Positions 25,388-36,308 of a stretch of 64,000 bases of DNA are shown here, piece by piece. How positions within the stretch are numbered: the first letter of the stretch is position 1; every line of letters begins with the position of its first letter. The DNA is from Cylicocyclus nassatus (taxonomy: Eukaryota > Nematoda > Chromadorea > Rhabditida > Strongylidae), in assembly GCA_958299035.1 (NCBI GenBank), contig CATQJL010000112.1:58077823-58141822 (forward strand). Direction: 5' to 3'. A program made the position numbers and the translations under genes. The notes under the pieces were generated by a model that saw nothing but the letters and a program-made list of their open reading frames with translations, searched no databases and was not told where the DNA came from.

Positions 25388-26440
25388 AGTTTCAAAAAAG
25401 CCAAGAATTATCCTCTCGTTGGTTGCTTGAGCGTAGTCCAAGATTGGTACAGTCGAGTAGATTTCCTGCTTAATATAGTGTCCCTGCAGACGCGACAACG
25501 CTGGGGCGTCAATAATTGCCTGACGAGTTCCCGAGCTAGTGTTTTCCAGTGTTTTCTTCGCTTATTCTATGATTTTTAGGTGATTCGTTGCTGATAAAGA
25601 AGAACAGGGTAAGTTAGAAGTAGTTTCTGTTTTCTGAGAAGTTCTATCATCGCATATTCACAGATATCCACATGGAAGCAGTTCGCGTCAGCTTCTTGTC
25701 TATTTTTTTGTCACTTCACATCTCTTTCTTCTTGTGAAGTACTACTTTGAACGCTAATGGGTTTTTACGATTGTCTTATTGTCTTTATCACATGAAGTAC
25801 GTGATTAAAATGCTATTTCTTAGGTGAAAGCCGAAGTTGCTGCAAGACAAGCCAATTAGCGTTCAAAGAAACGCCTCACAAGAAGGAGGAGGTTTGAAAG
25901 AAGAAGAAGTAACAAAAGAAAAGGAAATGACAAAAAATAGACAAGAAGCTGACGCGAAATGCCTCCACGTGGATATCTGTGAATATGCGATGATAGAACT
26001 TCTCAGAAAACAGAAACTACTCTCTAACTTACCCTTTTCTTCTTTATCAGCAACGAATCAACTAAAAAAGCATGAAATAAGCAAAGAAAACATTGGAAAA
26101 CACTAGCTCGGGAACTCGCAAGCCAATTATTGACGCCCTAGCGTTGTCGCGTCTGCAGGGATACTATATTAAGCAGAAAATCTACTCGACTGTACATATT
26201 TATCGCACAGAACAGAATACAGACTAACGTTGCGGCGAACTCGCCTTCTTCAGAGTCTGAAAAGTCGAAGACACATAAGTAAACTAGTTTACTCTTCGAC
26301 CGTCTTCGACTTTTCAGACTCTGAAGAAGGCGAGTTCGCCGGAACGTTAGTCTGTATTCTGTTCTGTGCGATAAATCTGTACCAATCTTGGACTACGCTC
26401 AAGCAATCAACGAGAAGATAACACAATGCCAAGATTTATG
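25388..26440. mobile_element. Large inverted repeat with Penelope-type terminal sequences
   Basis: Segments around 25400-25640 reappear inverted at about 26010-26200 (for example acttcccgagctagtgtttt-like and tctaacttacccttttcttc). A second palindrome is centred near 26275: cagactaacgttgcggcgaa / ttcgccggaacgttagtctg. Each arm of the latter contains a mutated hammerhead core (ctgaagaaggcg...cgccg(g/c)aacgt) comparable with 18248-18272. I read this as inverted terminal repeats of a decayed Penelope-like element without its coding part. Confidence 0.6.
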
Positions 26441-27013
26441 GATAGTCGAACATGGATGCCCAAAAATTATCCACTCTCTCGATTTCTAGCAGAAGAAGAA
26501 TTGGCAGCAACTGTTAGGTTATAGATTATGGGGGAAGCAAAGCTCAGGCAATGCGCAATCTTTTGGTCAAAGCCACAATTTTCCCTTTTTGGGAGTTTGG
26601 TGCTTATTAGTTTTTGACTCCAGATTTCATGTGTATCGCTTTTGGCGCAGATCTTTGAAAACATTCTTTTACAGGTTTCTTGGCTCTATCAAATGGCTGA
26701 AAAACCCTGGAAAATACCTAAAATATAGAAGAAGCATGGCTTTTACTCTGATGCAAGTCTTTGGATCAACCTAATACTAACTTTGAGATGTAAAAGACTC
26801 TTGTTAACGCTCTCTGCGCCTTAAGTCAAGTAAAATTTTAAAACTAGGATAAGATCTCGAGAGAAGGTGATCTCCGTTCAGCCAAATGTTAACTAAGTTG
26901 AACAAAGAAGATTTTTTCAACAGATCGCGAAAAATGTGCATTGAATTGGAACTATAAGCGGAAAATTTTTGTAAATCGAAGCCTAGAGCACCATAAATAA
27001 GATTAAAACTGAC
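26441..27013. other. 3' flank of the Kunitz-mucin gene, no terminal exon found
   Basis: The last exon I can support ends at 27014 in phase 1. On the minus strand an acceptor tcctag at about 26840 would be followed in frame by seven codons and a stop, but nothing else supports it. The true 3' end is therefore unknown. Confidence 0.35.
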
Positions 27014-27330
27014 CTGGTGTAATAGGTGCTGGAGTAGTCAGCGGTGCTCTCGTTGATGCTACTGTAAGGTACAACTTTACCCCATGGTTGGGAACAAACA
27101 GAATGGTTCTTGTGTCCATATATACTTACCAGTGCAATTTCCAAGACAGTCATTCAAGTTTTCATATACTCCTCCGTTATAGGATTCATCTTCGCACGTT
27201 TTACATATGTACACATTCCTAGAGTAAGCAGTGTACTCATAACATTGGCAAACAACTTGAACTTTATGCTCTCACCTATTGAGCCCTTTCAAGAACACTC
27301 CTTCGCAAATGGAACTATCTGGATGCGAAT
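27014..27330 (-). CDS. Five-cysteine module and linker (exons 27330-27276, 27218-27130, 27061-27014)
   Basis: Exon 1 (55 bases) gives DSHPDSSICEGVFLKGLN and exits in phase 2. Exon 2 (89 bases) carries NVYICKTCEDES and ends NDCLGNC. Exon 3 (48 bases) is a Pro/Thr linker (APLTTPAPITPG). The spacing is C-x14-C-x2-C-x15-C-x3-C. Exon sizes and phases match the short modules at 58.5 and 54.8 kb (55+62, 52+62), but this one has an extra cysteine next to YIC. It is the most 3' module I can support; introns are 57 and 68 bases. The fold is inferred to be a shrunken Kunitz domain. Confidence 0.75.
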
Positions 27331-27599
27331 CTATTAAAAAACCAATCAGCTACAATCTTTGTCTGACATTCATAGCGCGAATAGCCGCAATCTGGTAAGG
27401 TAAACAAGGCGGGAAATTCTACGTAATCCATCAGCTCAATTTGAATTTTTTGTATATTTTGTCATATCCGAGTTGACGAAAAGGTAATGAGCGCTTCTTA
27501 TGTGACAATCGCAATGTGAATATCAAAAAATGTACAAAATATATCTTTTGAGGGCAAAGCAAGCTCTACTAGAAGACCAGACTTCACGAAATCGTTATT

Positions 27600-28490
27600 T
27601 ACCTCTAACCTCGAAAAGTATTCAACCATCCGAAAAACTGGATCTCTGCCCATTATAAATTTTGCAAACCTGCCACTTAATCATCATAAATGGAAGCACG
27701 GTAAGATAAAAAATGAGTTGTTGGAAATTTAAGTCTAAAAGTTAGGGAACAAAATAAGCTAGAAATACGAAAATGTAGACTTTAACGAACTTCTGCGCTT
27801 TATGTGATACTTTTCGATGACAAGCGCACAAGTAGATCGAAATTTTAGTTTTAATTCCAGTTTGTAAAATATATTTGTATATGTAAAAGTAGCTCTTGAA
27901 TCTATTTGCCAATTTTCAGCCATTATTCTGTTTTCTAACCAAAAATACTGCGATCACTAAATCAATACTTGCGCGCATATATTGTATGCTGATAAGCAGA
28001 AAGTTTGTAGTAGTTTTTTGAGTAAGGTCCATTTTTTTGGGGATTACTGTTTTATAAATTTCGACTCCAACTCTCATGCGGAATAGAATTGTGGATATCT
28101 GGCAATGGTTTAGAGCATCGTCAGCTTTACAGAATAATGCCATACATTTTTGTAATATCGTACTGCAGGTGTAGAAGCTAATATGATAAAAATAGGAAAA
28201 TTAGTGGAACTTCGTATAATCACAATAATTTTCTCACTGAGCTGAGATCGAATACACAATACCATCTACGGACCTTTATTATATTGGCCTTGGGGGCCCT
28301 CATAATAGCTACTCTGATACGCAAAAGTTGAGATTTGTAATAGCAAAACGTTATGAACGTGTCCACAGGCGCTCTTTCGAAAACTTTTTCAGAAAGGGTT
28401 ACTTGGAGGAAGCCAAGAGCAAGTCGAGATTAGACTCCACAAAGTTACAAAGGAGCAGTCGTCAAGTGTTGGAAAAAGAATCAAAATAAC
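27600..28490. other. Intron/duplication unit I, non-coding half
   Basis: This stretch between the exon at 28495 and the exon at 27330 is matched by 30480-30768 plus 31693-32250. The match includes agctagaaatacgaaaatgt and the phrase gcttta/acgtgata before ttttcgatga. It defines the left half of a genomic duplication that carries the exon cassettes. It has no additional exon that I can support. Confidence 0.6.
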
Positions 28491-28494
28491 CAAC

Positions 28495-29042
28495 CTCTGG
28501 TTGTTGACCTTGCCGTAGACGTAGATAAAGATGTCGTCGGTGCAATCGACGTTGCTGTGGTAGTTTCTGGTCCTAAAAAAAGTTAACATACTATGTGATA
28601 GAGAAAAAATAAGGTGATACTTACGACTGCACAAGTTTTGACAGTCAGTCCTATTTTTGCGAATGATGCTGCTATTATAAAGGCACATGTACTGGTGAGA
28701 TCTAAAGAACAGAAATTTTGATGAGACAACAAACAAGGCTAAGAATGTTCTTGTAAACCTACTTCGTACTGTTTTCTCCATCCATAGGAATTCGGACGCA
28801 AAGATGGCTGCCTTAATAAAAATTGATAAGAAAATTAAAGAATCACTGTGTCGTAACCCACATGTTCTCTTCGGGTCATCGGTCAATCTCGTACCACGGA
28901 AACCATTCGTAGAGTAATAACATCTTGTGTATCCTGTGCCATTCCTGCAGAAAATAACATTGATAAAAAATATAGGGAAAAATCAAACGAATAGCTTACT
29001 TTTTCACTGTTTCGTTACAGTGACATTGTCCTTCATCAGTAC
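28495..29042 (-). CDS. Eight-cysteine module, copy 5, with linker
   Basis: Exons (minus, 5' to 3'): 29042-29000, 28944-28862, 28811-28763, 28701-28625, then linker 28572-28495. Phases run 1-2, 2-1, 1-2, 2-1, 1-1. The peptide has GQCHCNETVK, RCYYSTNGFRGTRL, a split Cys codon giving CSHLC, SHQYMCLYN and DCQNLC. Cysteine spacing is C-x1-C-x13-C-x19-C-x3-C-x17-C-x13-C-x3-C. The linker reads RPETTTATSIAPTTS onward. N-glycosylation sequons (NET, NGT, NST, NSS, NRT) are frequent. The first two exons and their introns are identical, as far as I can read, to copy 4 at 32.6-32.8 kb. Function is not known; I infer two fused degenerate Kunitz halves. Confidence 0.85.
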
Positions 29043-29527
29043 CTTTAATGGGTCTCATAAGCAATGATAATGGCGAACAATTGCAAATAAATGCACAAAA
29101 ATAAAGATCCTATCTTACTAAACAACACAAGCAATTTTGCCTTCATATTAATTATTCTTTATGTTGATACTTGCGAATAGTAGACTCCATTTCTCTACCA
29201 TGTTGTTCTATTCTTTCTGCTCAGTTAAGAGAAAAGTAAGCAAGCAACTTTAGAAATAAGGATTTTTGCTGATTCCCTAGATCCTCTCTTCAATGCTTAC
29301 ATTCTCCTTGTAAGAGGTTGAAGAAAAACTGCTGAATTAAAGAAAGTGAAGGAATGGCAAAATTATTAGTGAGCAGCATTTCTATGCATGATTTCTGTAC
29401 ATATGCATAAAAATAAAAAATGAGACGTCCGTGCAATCGTTCTATCCCTCCATCCTTGTAAACTACTGATCGTGATTGTTGAAATAACCGCTGTTGTTTT
29501 TATTGAGTACTGGGTTTTCTCAAGTAT
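29043..29527. other. Intron sequence, no feature recognised
   Basis: Between the eight-cysteine cassettes of copies 5 and 4. A+T-rich, with a patch (29041-29110) shared with 32790-32870 and 35300-35380. No exon or element end was recognised beyond that. Confidence 0.4.
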
Positions 29528-29967
29528 TCAAGGCAGCGTACGGGCAGATCTGGACATTCTTGAATACTATCATAACCAGTACTAGGACCTTGATCTACAA
29601 CTGTCGTGCAAATTCGAAACAAACTCTCAAACATCCGCTGTAAAAGGAGAAAATTGACGCAAAAAACGCCAAGCCTCGAGGACCACGCCCACTCTCGCAC
29701 GGCCCGCCTCCTTGAACGAACTCTTCCCAGGCCTTGACGTGTTTTTATGTGGCAAACACAGCTGAACACATAGTGTCTACCGGTTGACGCTTGCTTTCGA
29801 AAAGGATAGTATTAGGAGCACTCGTCCAAATTTCTTACAAAATTGTCTCAAAAAGGGGGGGGGGGGTGAGGAATTCATATATTTTGAGTGCTACATTTGG
29901 AAGCAGCACCATGAAAAGGCCTGGATAAGGCCAAAAATAGAAGTCGAGATCCTGCATGAACGCTGCC
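29528..29967. mobile_element. Short element with CAAGGCAGCGT ends
   Basis: The left end caaggcagcgtacgggcaga and the right end catgaacgctgccttcaaag are inverted over the AAGGCAGCG core. The element includes a G9-10 run at 29856. It directly abuts the next element at 29968. No coding. Family assignment rests only on the short terminal motif. Confidence 0.5.
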
Positions 29968-30399
29968 TTCAAAGGCAGCGTACATCCAAAAGTTAAGTTA
30001 CCCAATCCTCTATACCATGTATACACAGGGCTCAAAAGAAGACCAACTGCGTTGGTCCGGTCACCCAATGTTGCTTCTGAGCGGAAAAAACCCGCCTGAT
30101 TTTTCTTTCACTCCGCCCCTTTCCTTTCACTCCGCCTCATTCGGACGACGAATCCACGACAGCATACGCTCCAGTTGCTTGCAACTACAGACTGTCATGG
30201 GATTGCAGCTGCTTCTCGCTGGCATGCCAAAGGGGCCGAGCAGTTCGAAATTCGTCCGCCCTTTAGAGAGAGGGTCCCGGGAATAGGGGTTTTTGGGGGT
30301 TTTGGAGAACTTCAATGTCATAACTGTAATCAGGGGCACTGAAAAGCCCCAGAATGACAAAAACATCGAAGGTGGAATTTTGGGTGTACGCTATCTTTA
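29968..30399. mobile_element. MITE with AAAGGCAGCGTACATCC ends
   Basis: Left end aaaggcagcgtacatccaaa and right end ttttgggtgtacgctatctt are imperfect inverted repeats of about 21 bases. The 432-base body has no transposase. Together with the neighbour at 29528 it forms a head-to-tail pair sharing the palindrome ctgccttcaaaggcag. Confidence 0.6.
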
Positions 30400-30768
30400 A
30401 GGCTTACTATCAGGCTACAATACTGATTACGCAGGTTAGATGCGAAAAGCGTAAAAAAGAAAGAAAGCGACAGAAAGCGTAGTTAGCTCAGTAAAGCCAA
30501 AAAGTATTCAACTACCTAAAAAATTGGATCTCTGCCTATTATAAATTTTGCAAGCTTCCCACTTGGCCGTCATACATAGACAGAAAGACAAATGCGCTAG
30601 CTGGAAATTTGGGTTTAGAAGTGAAGAAACAGAGTAAGCTAGAAATACGAAAATGTGGAGTTCAACGGACTTTTGCGCTTTACGTGATATTTTTCGATGA
30701 TTAGCCACATAGTAGATCAAGATTTTGGTTCTACTTCCACACCATTGTGAAATATAATCACATATGTA

Positions 30769-31692
30769 TTAGGTTGCTGCATAAGTTCTGTCCGAATTTT
30801 TTTGCCTCATGTTTGAAGCAGCTGTTCCAACAGAATTTCATATCTAATACGATATTGTTAGTACCATTAGAAAGTGCTTTTCTTGCTCTTTCTAGCGCAT
30901 GTCAAATTTCAATAAATTTCTTAATGTAAGAATTTTAGACTTAAAATCTCGAAGTGACCGAGATACATTCTCGCCCTAGAAATATGTTCTTGTAAGAAAA
31001 TCTCCACAGTGCGCATTTCATGTCAGGTCCTTCCACCGGTTTCGTAATAAGGGTGTGACAGGCTAGTAACTGCACAAGCTCAAATTTATGAAGAAAACGT
31101 CTTGCTAGTAAAATCTATTGTCGAACATTAATTTTTTGTATAAAAGTTTTACAAGCAATAACTTCCTGCAAATAGAAGTAATCGATGAGGTCAAAGTTGG
31201 AGGTGCTAGGGTAAAGCAAGAGCTAGAAGATTCCATCCACCAATTCTTTTTCTGCCCTCAAGTCCATTGTAAAATTTTCATAATTCGTAAATAGGCATGC
31301 ACACATGTGCTGAAGCGAGGTCAAAAAGTGGCTCCTTTTTTGCTCGGTGAAATAAATCTCTCAGCAGCGCAGACCCTATGAGCTCCTTTATGTTGCAGAA
31401 TAATTTACGAAAATTCCTCTATCTATCCATTGTTAGATAAGATGCCTATCAATTCTCATAAGGGAGCATTGCCATGTCAAAAAAGACAGGTTTGAAGAAA
31501 AATGTTATAAAGTTTTCGAGTTCTTGCTTTTTCCTTAACAAGGTTTTTCGCAATTCTCAATATGCTTCCGATAGCAAAGAAACTGCTCAACAGATAGAGA
31601 CTAAGATCTTGGAAAAAGATTGATTTTAAACGAAGTTATGACACTTTGAACTCAAAAAATTCAAATCGGACAGAACTTATGCAGCAACCTAA
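30769..31692. mobile_element. Mariner-type MITE interrupting duplication unit II
   Basis: Ends TTAGGTTGCTGCATAAGTTC...GTCC and the exact inverse GGACAGAACTTATGCAGCAA...CCTAA. Outside the element, the flanks (tgtgaaatataatcacatatg and tcttatatgattggttc) correspond to uninterrupted sequence in duplication unit I near 27866-27895. Unit I is therefore the empty site and the insertion came after the duplication. It is 924 bases long and has no transposase. Confidence 0.85.
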
Positions 31693-32252
31693 TCTTATAT
31701 GATTGGTTCGTGATTCTGTTTGCCATTTTTCGGCCATTACTCTTTCTCTGACTGAATAAATGTTTGTGCGCGTATGTTAAATGCTTAAGGGGGAGGTTTC
31801 CAGGATTTTTCTGGATTAGACCCAATTTCGACTCCGACTTTCATGCGGAATAGGATTGTGGAGACCTGACAATGGTTTAGAGCATCCTTAGCTCAACAAA
31901 ATAATGTCATGCATTTTTTTATTTTCATAGTGCAACTGTAGAACTAATACGATTGAAAATTAGGAAATTAATGAAGCTTCATGAAATCACGACAACTTTC
32001 TCACTGTATCGAGCTGAGATTGAATACCTAATTGAACTCTTATGCAGGCTTTGGCGGCCCTCCTAATAGCTACTCTAATGCACAAAAGCTGGAATTTGTA
32101 ATCTCATCAAAGTGTTTTGAATGTGTCCATGGGTGCTCTTTTGGAAAAATTTTCAAAATGCGTACTTGGAGAAAGCCATGAGCAGGTCGAGATTAGACTA
32201 CATAAAGCAAAAAAGACCGATTGTCAAGTGCTGAACCACTAAAATAACCAAC

Positions 32253-32794
32253 CTCTGGTTGTTGTGCTTGCCGTAGACGTAGATAAAGATGTCGTCGGTG
32301 CAATCGACGTTGCTGTGGTAGTTTCTGGTCCTAAGAACAGAAATATACTACAGCAACAGAGGAAAAATTATTACTTACGTCTGCACAATCGCTGACAGTC
32401 TGTTCTACTGTCATCAATAATGCTGGTATTGTAGATGCACATGTACCTTCTAATTAACAGAAATTTTGCTGAGAAAACAAGCAAGCCAAAGAAGTTTTTG
32501 TAAACCTACTTTAGGCTGTTTTCTCCTTCCACAAGAACTTTGATGCAAAGATGGCTGCCTTAATTAAAAAAAATTCATAAGAAAATCGAAAAAATCATTG
32601 TGTCGTAACCCACATGTTCTCTTCGGGTCATCGGTCAATCTCGTACCACGGAAACCATTCGTAGAGTAATAACATCTTGTGTATCCTGTGCCATTCCTGC
32701 AGAAAATAACATTGATAAAAAATATAGGGAAAAATCAAACGAATAGCTTACTTTTTCACTGTTTCGTTACAGTGACATTGTCCTTCATCAGTAC
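32253..32794 (-). CDS. Eight-cysteine module, copy 4, with linker
   Basis: Exons: 32794-32752, 32696-32614, 32558-32510, 32449-32379, linker 32330-32253. Same phases as copy 5. Exons 1-2 encode the same peptide as copy 5 (GQCHC..., RCYYSTNGF...). Exon 3 has diverged (CSHLCIKVLVEGENS). Exon 4 is six bases shorter, giving RYMCIYNTSIIDDSRTDC, then QRLC. The linker is nearly identical to that of copy 5 (TTATSIAPTTSLSTSTAS). All eight cysteines are kept. The mosaic of identical and diverged exons suggests gene conversion limited to the 5' half. Confidence 0.85.
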
Positions 32795-33130
32795 CTTTAA
32801 TGGATTTCATAAGCAATGATAATGGCAGAAAATTGCAAATAAATTCGTCAAAATAAAGCTCCTATTTTGTTTTATTAGGCTGAACTAAAAGTTCTGTCTT
32901 TCCGATTTTGAAAATTTCGTAACTGCTCCGTATGTAAATACATTTGCTTACAGAAATTGCACCAGAAAGAAAAATTTTCTTCTTTCTAACGGCATCTTCA
33001 AGGCTGTTCGACGACAAAGGACTGCAGAGACTGCAGAGATAATAATTTGAATAGGATAACGACTCGGCTTTAAATAAATCGTCTAAAATCTGAACGCTGC
33101 AGAAAAATCTGAGAGAATGTCTCCTATATT

Positions 33131-33963
33131 TTAGGTTCCCGAAAGTTTTGTCCGTTTTTTCAAACCACTATCAAACAACGCGCAATGATGACTGGAACGA
33201 GCTTCAACATGCATTCGATGCACCTTTTTCTTCCCTTTCTCAAAGGTATATTTTGAAACCACAATCTTGTATATTTTTCTTGATAATTGCCAAAATTCTC
33301 CACACGTCAATTTTAACTGCTCAAAGGCCAATTTTCAAAAATTTCGTTCCAAAGTTCCGGAAAGATCTAAATATGGATCAAATAGAGCTAGTTTCGGACT
33401 ACAAGATGGTATTTTTAGATTCTCCTAATCTGCTGTCTTTAGCTTCAAAAATTATTTTTTCGAAGGTGTTACGCAACTGCAGCAAATGTACGAAAGTTTT
33501 TGAAGTTCTTGCGAATTGAAACATGATTCTTGTTAAACATTACTTATACAACATTATCAAGTTTGAATTTTGGGAATTTTCGGTACTTTTACGTGGTAAA
33601 TGTAATCAAAAAGTCGCGGTTTTCATTAAATAAATAATTATAACGGACTTGGCAAGCGTATTTCATGTAATCTAAAATAGGTACAATGTAGCCAAAGGTT
33701 TGCTCTACATAATACTTAACAGGGCTCTTTGAAAACACTAAGAAAAAATTTATTAAAACAAAGGGAAGATTTGCCGTTATTGTTGAGCTGCTCAAAAAGC
33801 CATGACGACAAGATGGCAAACACAGCATAGATCAGAGAACAAATATAGCTGTAGTGAAGGGGATGAAATTCTGAATCAAATGATACCTAAGTCGTCCATG
33901 GATTGATGTTTAGCAAGTTTTAGGAGAGATGAAAAAACGGACAAAACTTCCGGGGCAACCTAA
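33131..33963. mobile_element. Mariner-type MITE (833 bases)
   Basis: Left end TTAGGTTCCCGAAAGTTTTG...TCCGTTTTTTC and right end GAAAAAACGGACAAAACTTC...GGGGCAACCTAA are inverted with few mismatches. No transposase. Related ends (TTAGATTGTCCCAAAAGTTT) are found at 36431. The element directly abuts the next one at 33966. Confidence 0.82.
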
Positions 33964-33965
33964 TA

Positions 33966-34639
33966 CAGGGTGTCCCAAAAAGATGTGCACACTGTTTGAT
34001 TGTTAATAACTCTCTTGCTTTCATGTCTTTTGCCGAGCTTGAGGTACCATTCTTTAGAGCGAGGTCCAACTTAGATTCGTAGTATGGAGCGACCTATCAG
34101 CCGCTCTTTATTACTGTAGGATTACGGTAGGAATTTCGAGAACGACTTTCAGCCATTGAGAGCGGTATTTTGCATCAGAAAGAAAGCCAAACAAGCCAGA
34201 AGCTCTTGAACTGGGTTAATCAAAGTCGCTGATTCTGAATATGAAAATTGCACACCAGTACACTGTTTCTTTCATGAGTTATTTCAGATTTAGGGTAACA
34301 AGTGATTTTCCAATGTCGTCAGAAATGTGACTACGCCATCAAGAAAGTTCGAAAAACTGGTGGGAAGTTATGTAGTGAGATCAGCACGCCTGAAAACCTT
34401 GCTACATCAAATTTTTAGATTTTTTTGAAATTATTTCATCAAAATGCTTATTCCACAGTGACGCCGCATGCTGAAAGTTCATACCGTGATCCTGTAATGA
34501 AAAGTGATTGGTGATTCGCTCCATACTGTAAATCTAAGTTTATCCTCGCTCTACAGAATGGTACCTCAAGCTCGGCAAAAGACTTGAAAGCAAGAGAGTT
34601 ATTAACGATCAAACAGTGTCATCTTTTTGGGACACTCTG
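33966..34639. mobile_element. MITE with CAGGGTGTCCC ends and TA duplication
   Basis: Left CAGGGTGTCCCAAAAAGATG and right (inverse) CATCTTTTTGGGACACTCTG, with TA on both sides (33964-33965; 34640-34641). The inverted arms continue through tgattgttaataactctctt. The length is 674 bases, without a transposase. A diverged copy lies at about 48260-48945. CAGGGTGTCCC-type ends are known from Tc1/mariner elements. Confidence 0.82.
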
Positions 34640-34753
34640 TATTTTGTGACCTGCTTTTTCTAATGGGCTAATTGAGCTTGTCTACGAAAAGTTATAATTT
34701 TCAAAGTCAAAAAAAGAGCAATTGTCAAGTGCTGAACTGCCAAAATAACCAAC

Positions 34754-35306
34754 CTCTGGTTGTTGTGCTTGACATAGGCGTAGGTAAAGATGTTGTAGGT
34801 GCAATCGATGTTTCTGTGGTAGTTTCTGGTCCTAAAAAAGTTAACATATTACGTGATAGAAAAAAAATAAGGTGATACTTACGACTGCACAAACTCTGAC
34901 AGTAAGTTCTAGTTTTGGTAATGATGCTGCTATTATAAAGGCACATGTACTGGTAAGATCTAAAGAACAGAAATTTTGATGAGACAACAAACAAGACTAA
35001 GAATGTTCTTGAACCTAAACCTACTTCGTGCTGTTTTCTCCATCCATAGGAATTCGTACGCAAAGATGGCTGCCTTAATATAAAATGTATAAGTAAAATT
35101 AAAGAATCATTGTGTCGTAACCCACATGTTCTCTTCGGGTTATCGGTCAATCTCGTACCACGGAAACCATTCGTAGAGTAATAACATCTTTTGAATCTTG
35201 TGCCATTCCTGCAGAAAATAATATTGATAAAAAATATAGGGAAAAATTAAACGAATAGCTTACTTTTTCACTGTTTCGTTACAGTGACATTGTGCTTCAT
35301 CAGTAC
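34754..35306 (-). CDS. Eight-cysteine module, copy 3, with linker
   Basis: Exons: 35306-35264, 35208-35126, 35073-35025, 34959-34883, linker 34831-34754; phases as in copies 4 and 5. The peptide includes AQCHCNETVK, RCYYSTNGFRG, CSHLCVRIPMDGENST, YQYMCLYNSS and YCQSLC. Spacing is the same as copy 5. The linker has TETSIAPTTSLPTPMSS. The preceding acceptor for exon 3 (ttaag) matches that of the other copies, which decides between two possible splice pairs. The lesser similarity of linker and fourth exon shows this duplication is older than the copy 4/5 split, yet exon 2 is almost unchanged. Confidence 0.85.
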
Positions 35307-35388
35307 CTTTAATGGATTTCATAAGCAATAATAATGGCAGAAAATTGCAGATAAATGCGTGATATAAAGCTCCTATTTTATTTTATTA

Positions 35389-35640
35389 AATCGAACCAAA
35401 AGTTCTGTCGCTCTGATTTTGAAAATTTCGTAACTGCTCCTTATGTAAATACATTTACTTACAGAAACTGCACCAGAAAGAAAAATTCTTCTTCTTTCTA
35501 ACAGCACCTTCAAGGCTGTTTGGCGACAAACGACTGCAGAGATAATAATTTGAATAGGATAACCACTCAAATTCGGCTTTTCAGAAATAAATCGCCTAAA
35601 ATCTGAACGCTGCAGAAAAATCTGAGAGAATGTTTCCTAT
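35389..35640. repeat. Intron repeat shared by duplication units II and III
   Basis: Sequence beginning ccaaaagttctgtcgctctg and ending near gagagaatgtttcctat matches 32885-33130 (ctaaaagttctgtctttccg ... gagagaatgtctcctat). In unit II it is followed directly by the MITE at 33131, whereas here the MITE is absent, which again gives an occupied/empty site comparison. Confidence 0.7.
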
Positions 35641-36308
35641 ATATTTTGTGCCTGCTTTTTCTAATAGGCTAATTGAGCTTGTCTACGAAAAGTTGTAATT
35701 TTCGTGAAAATGCTAAAAAATGCGAAAAAAACGTCATTTTTGGGGTTTTTGGCACTTCTCACAAAAATCATAACTTTTCGTAGAAAAGCTCAGTCAGCAC
35801 AATATTGGCACTTTTACAAAGAGTAGCTCACACGATCTCCAAAAAGCATGCAAGTTTTTCTGCAGCGTTTGGATTTTTGACGATTTATTTCTTTCCGAAA
35901 ATCGGGAGTGTGAATGGTCCTCCTTTTCTGATTTTTATCTCTGAACCCTCTTGTAGCAAAGCGCAGCGACGACACTATTACACACTAGATGAGTTTTTCT
36001 TTCTATTTAGATTTTTTATAAGCAGGTGCGCTCAATAGCATATTACAAGGAATTTTCTTACGCCCAGCTCAAAGCCATCTGTTACCGGTGCTATCCTTAA
36101 AATGTTCTAAATACGGTTAGTTTTTTCCACGTCAACTTAATCCTTAGTACATTTAGCTAATGCAACTTTCTCATTCTGCATTGCTAATGACAACATGAAA
36201 CTTATCAACGTTCGATTGCGAGTTATTATAAAATTTGATTGTGGCTAGTACAAAAAAAAATGCAAAAGGTAACATTTTTCGAGTGCTAAACAAAGGAAAA
36301 AAAATTAC

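Noticed and set aside
28862..28970. Alternative splice pair for exon 2/3 (donor gttacg, acceptor ggcag)
   Set aside because: It would also give C-x3-C, but the pair T|gtgggt and ttaag|GC matches phase and position in the other copies.
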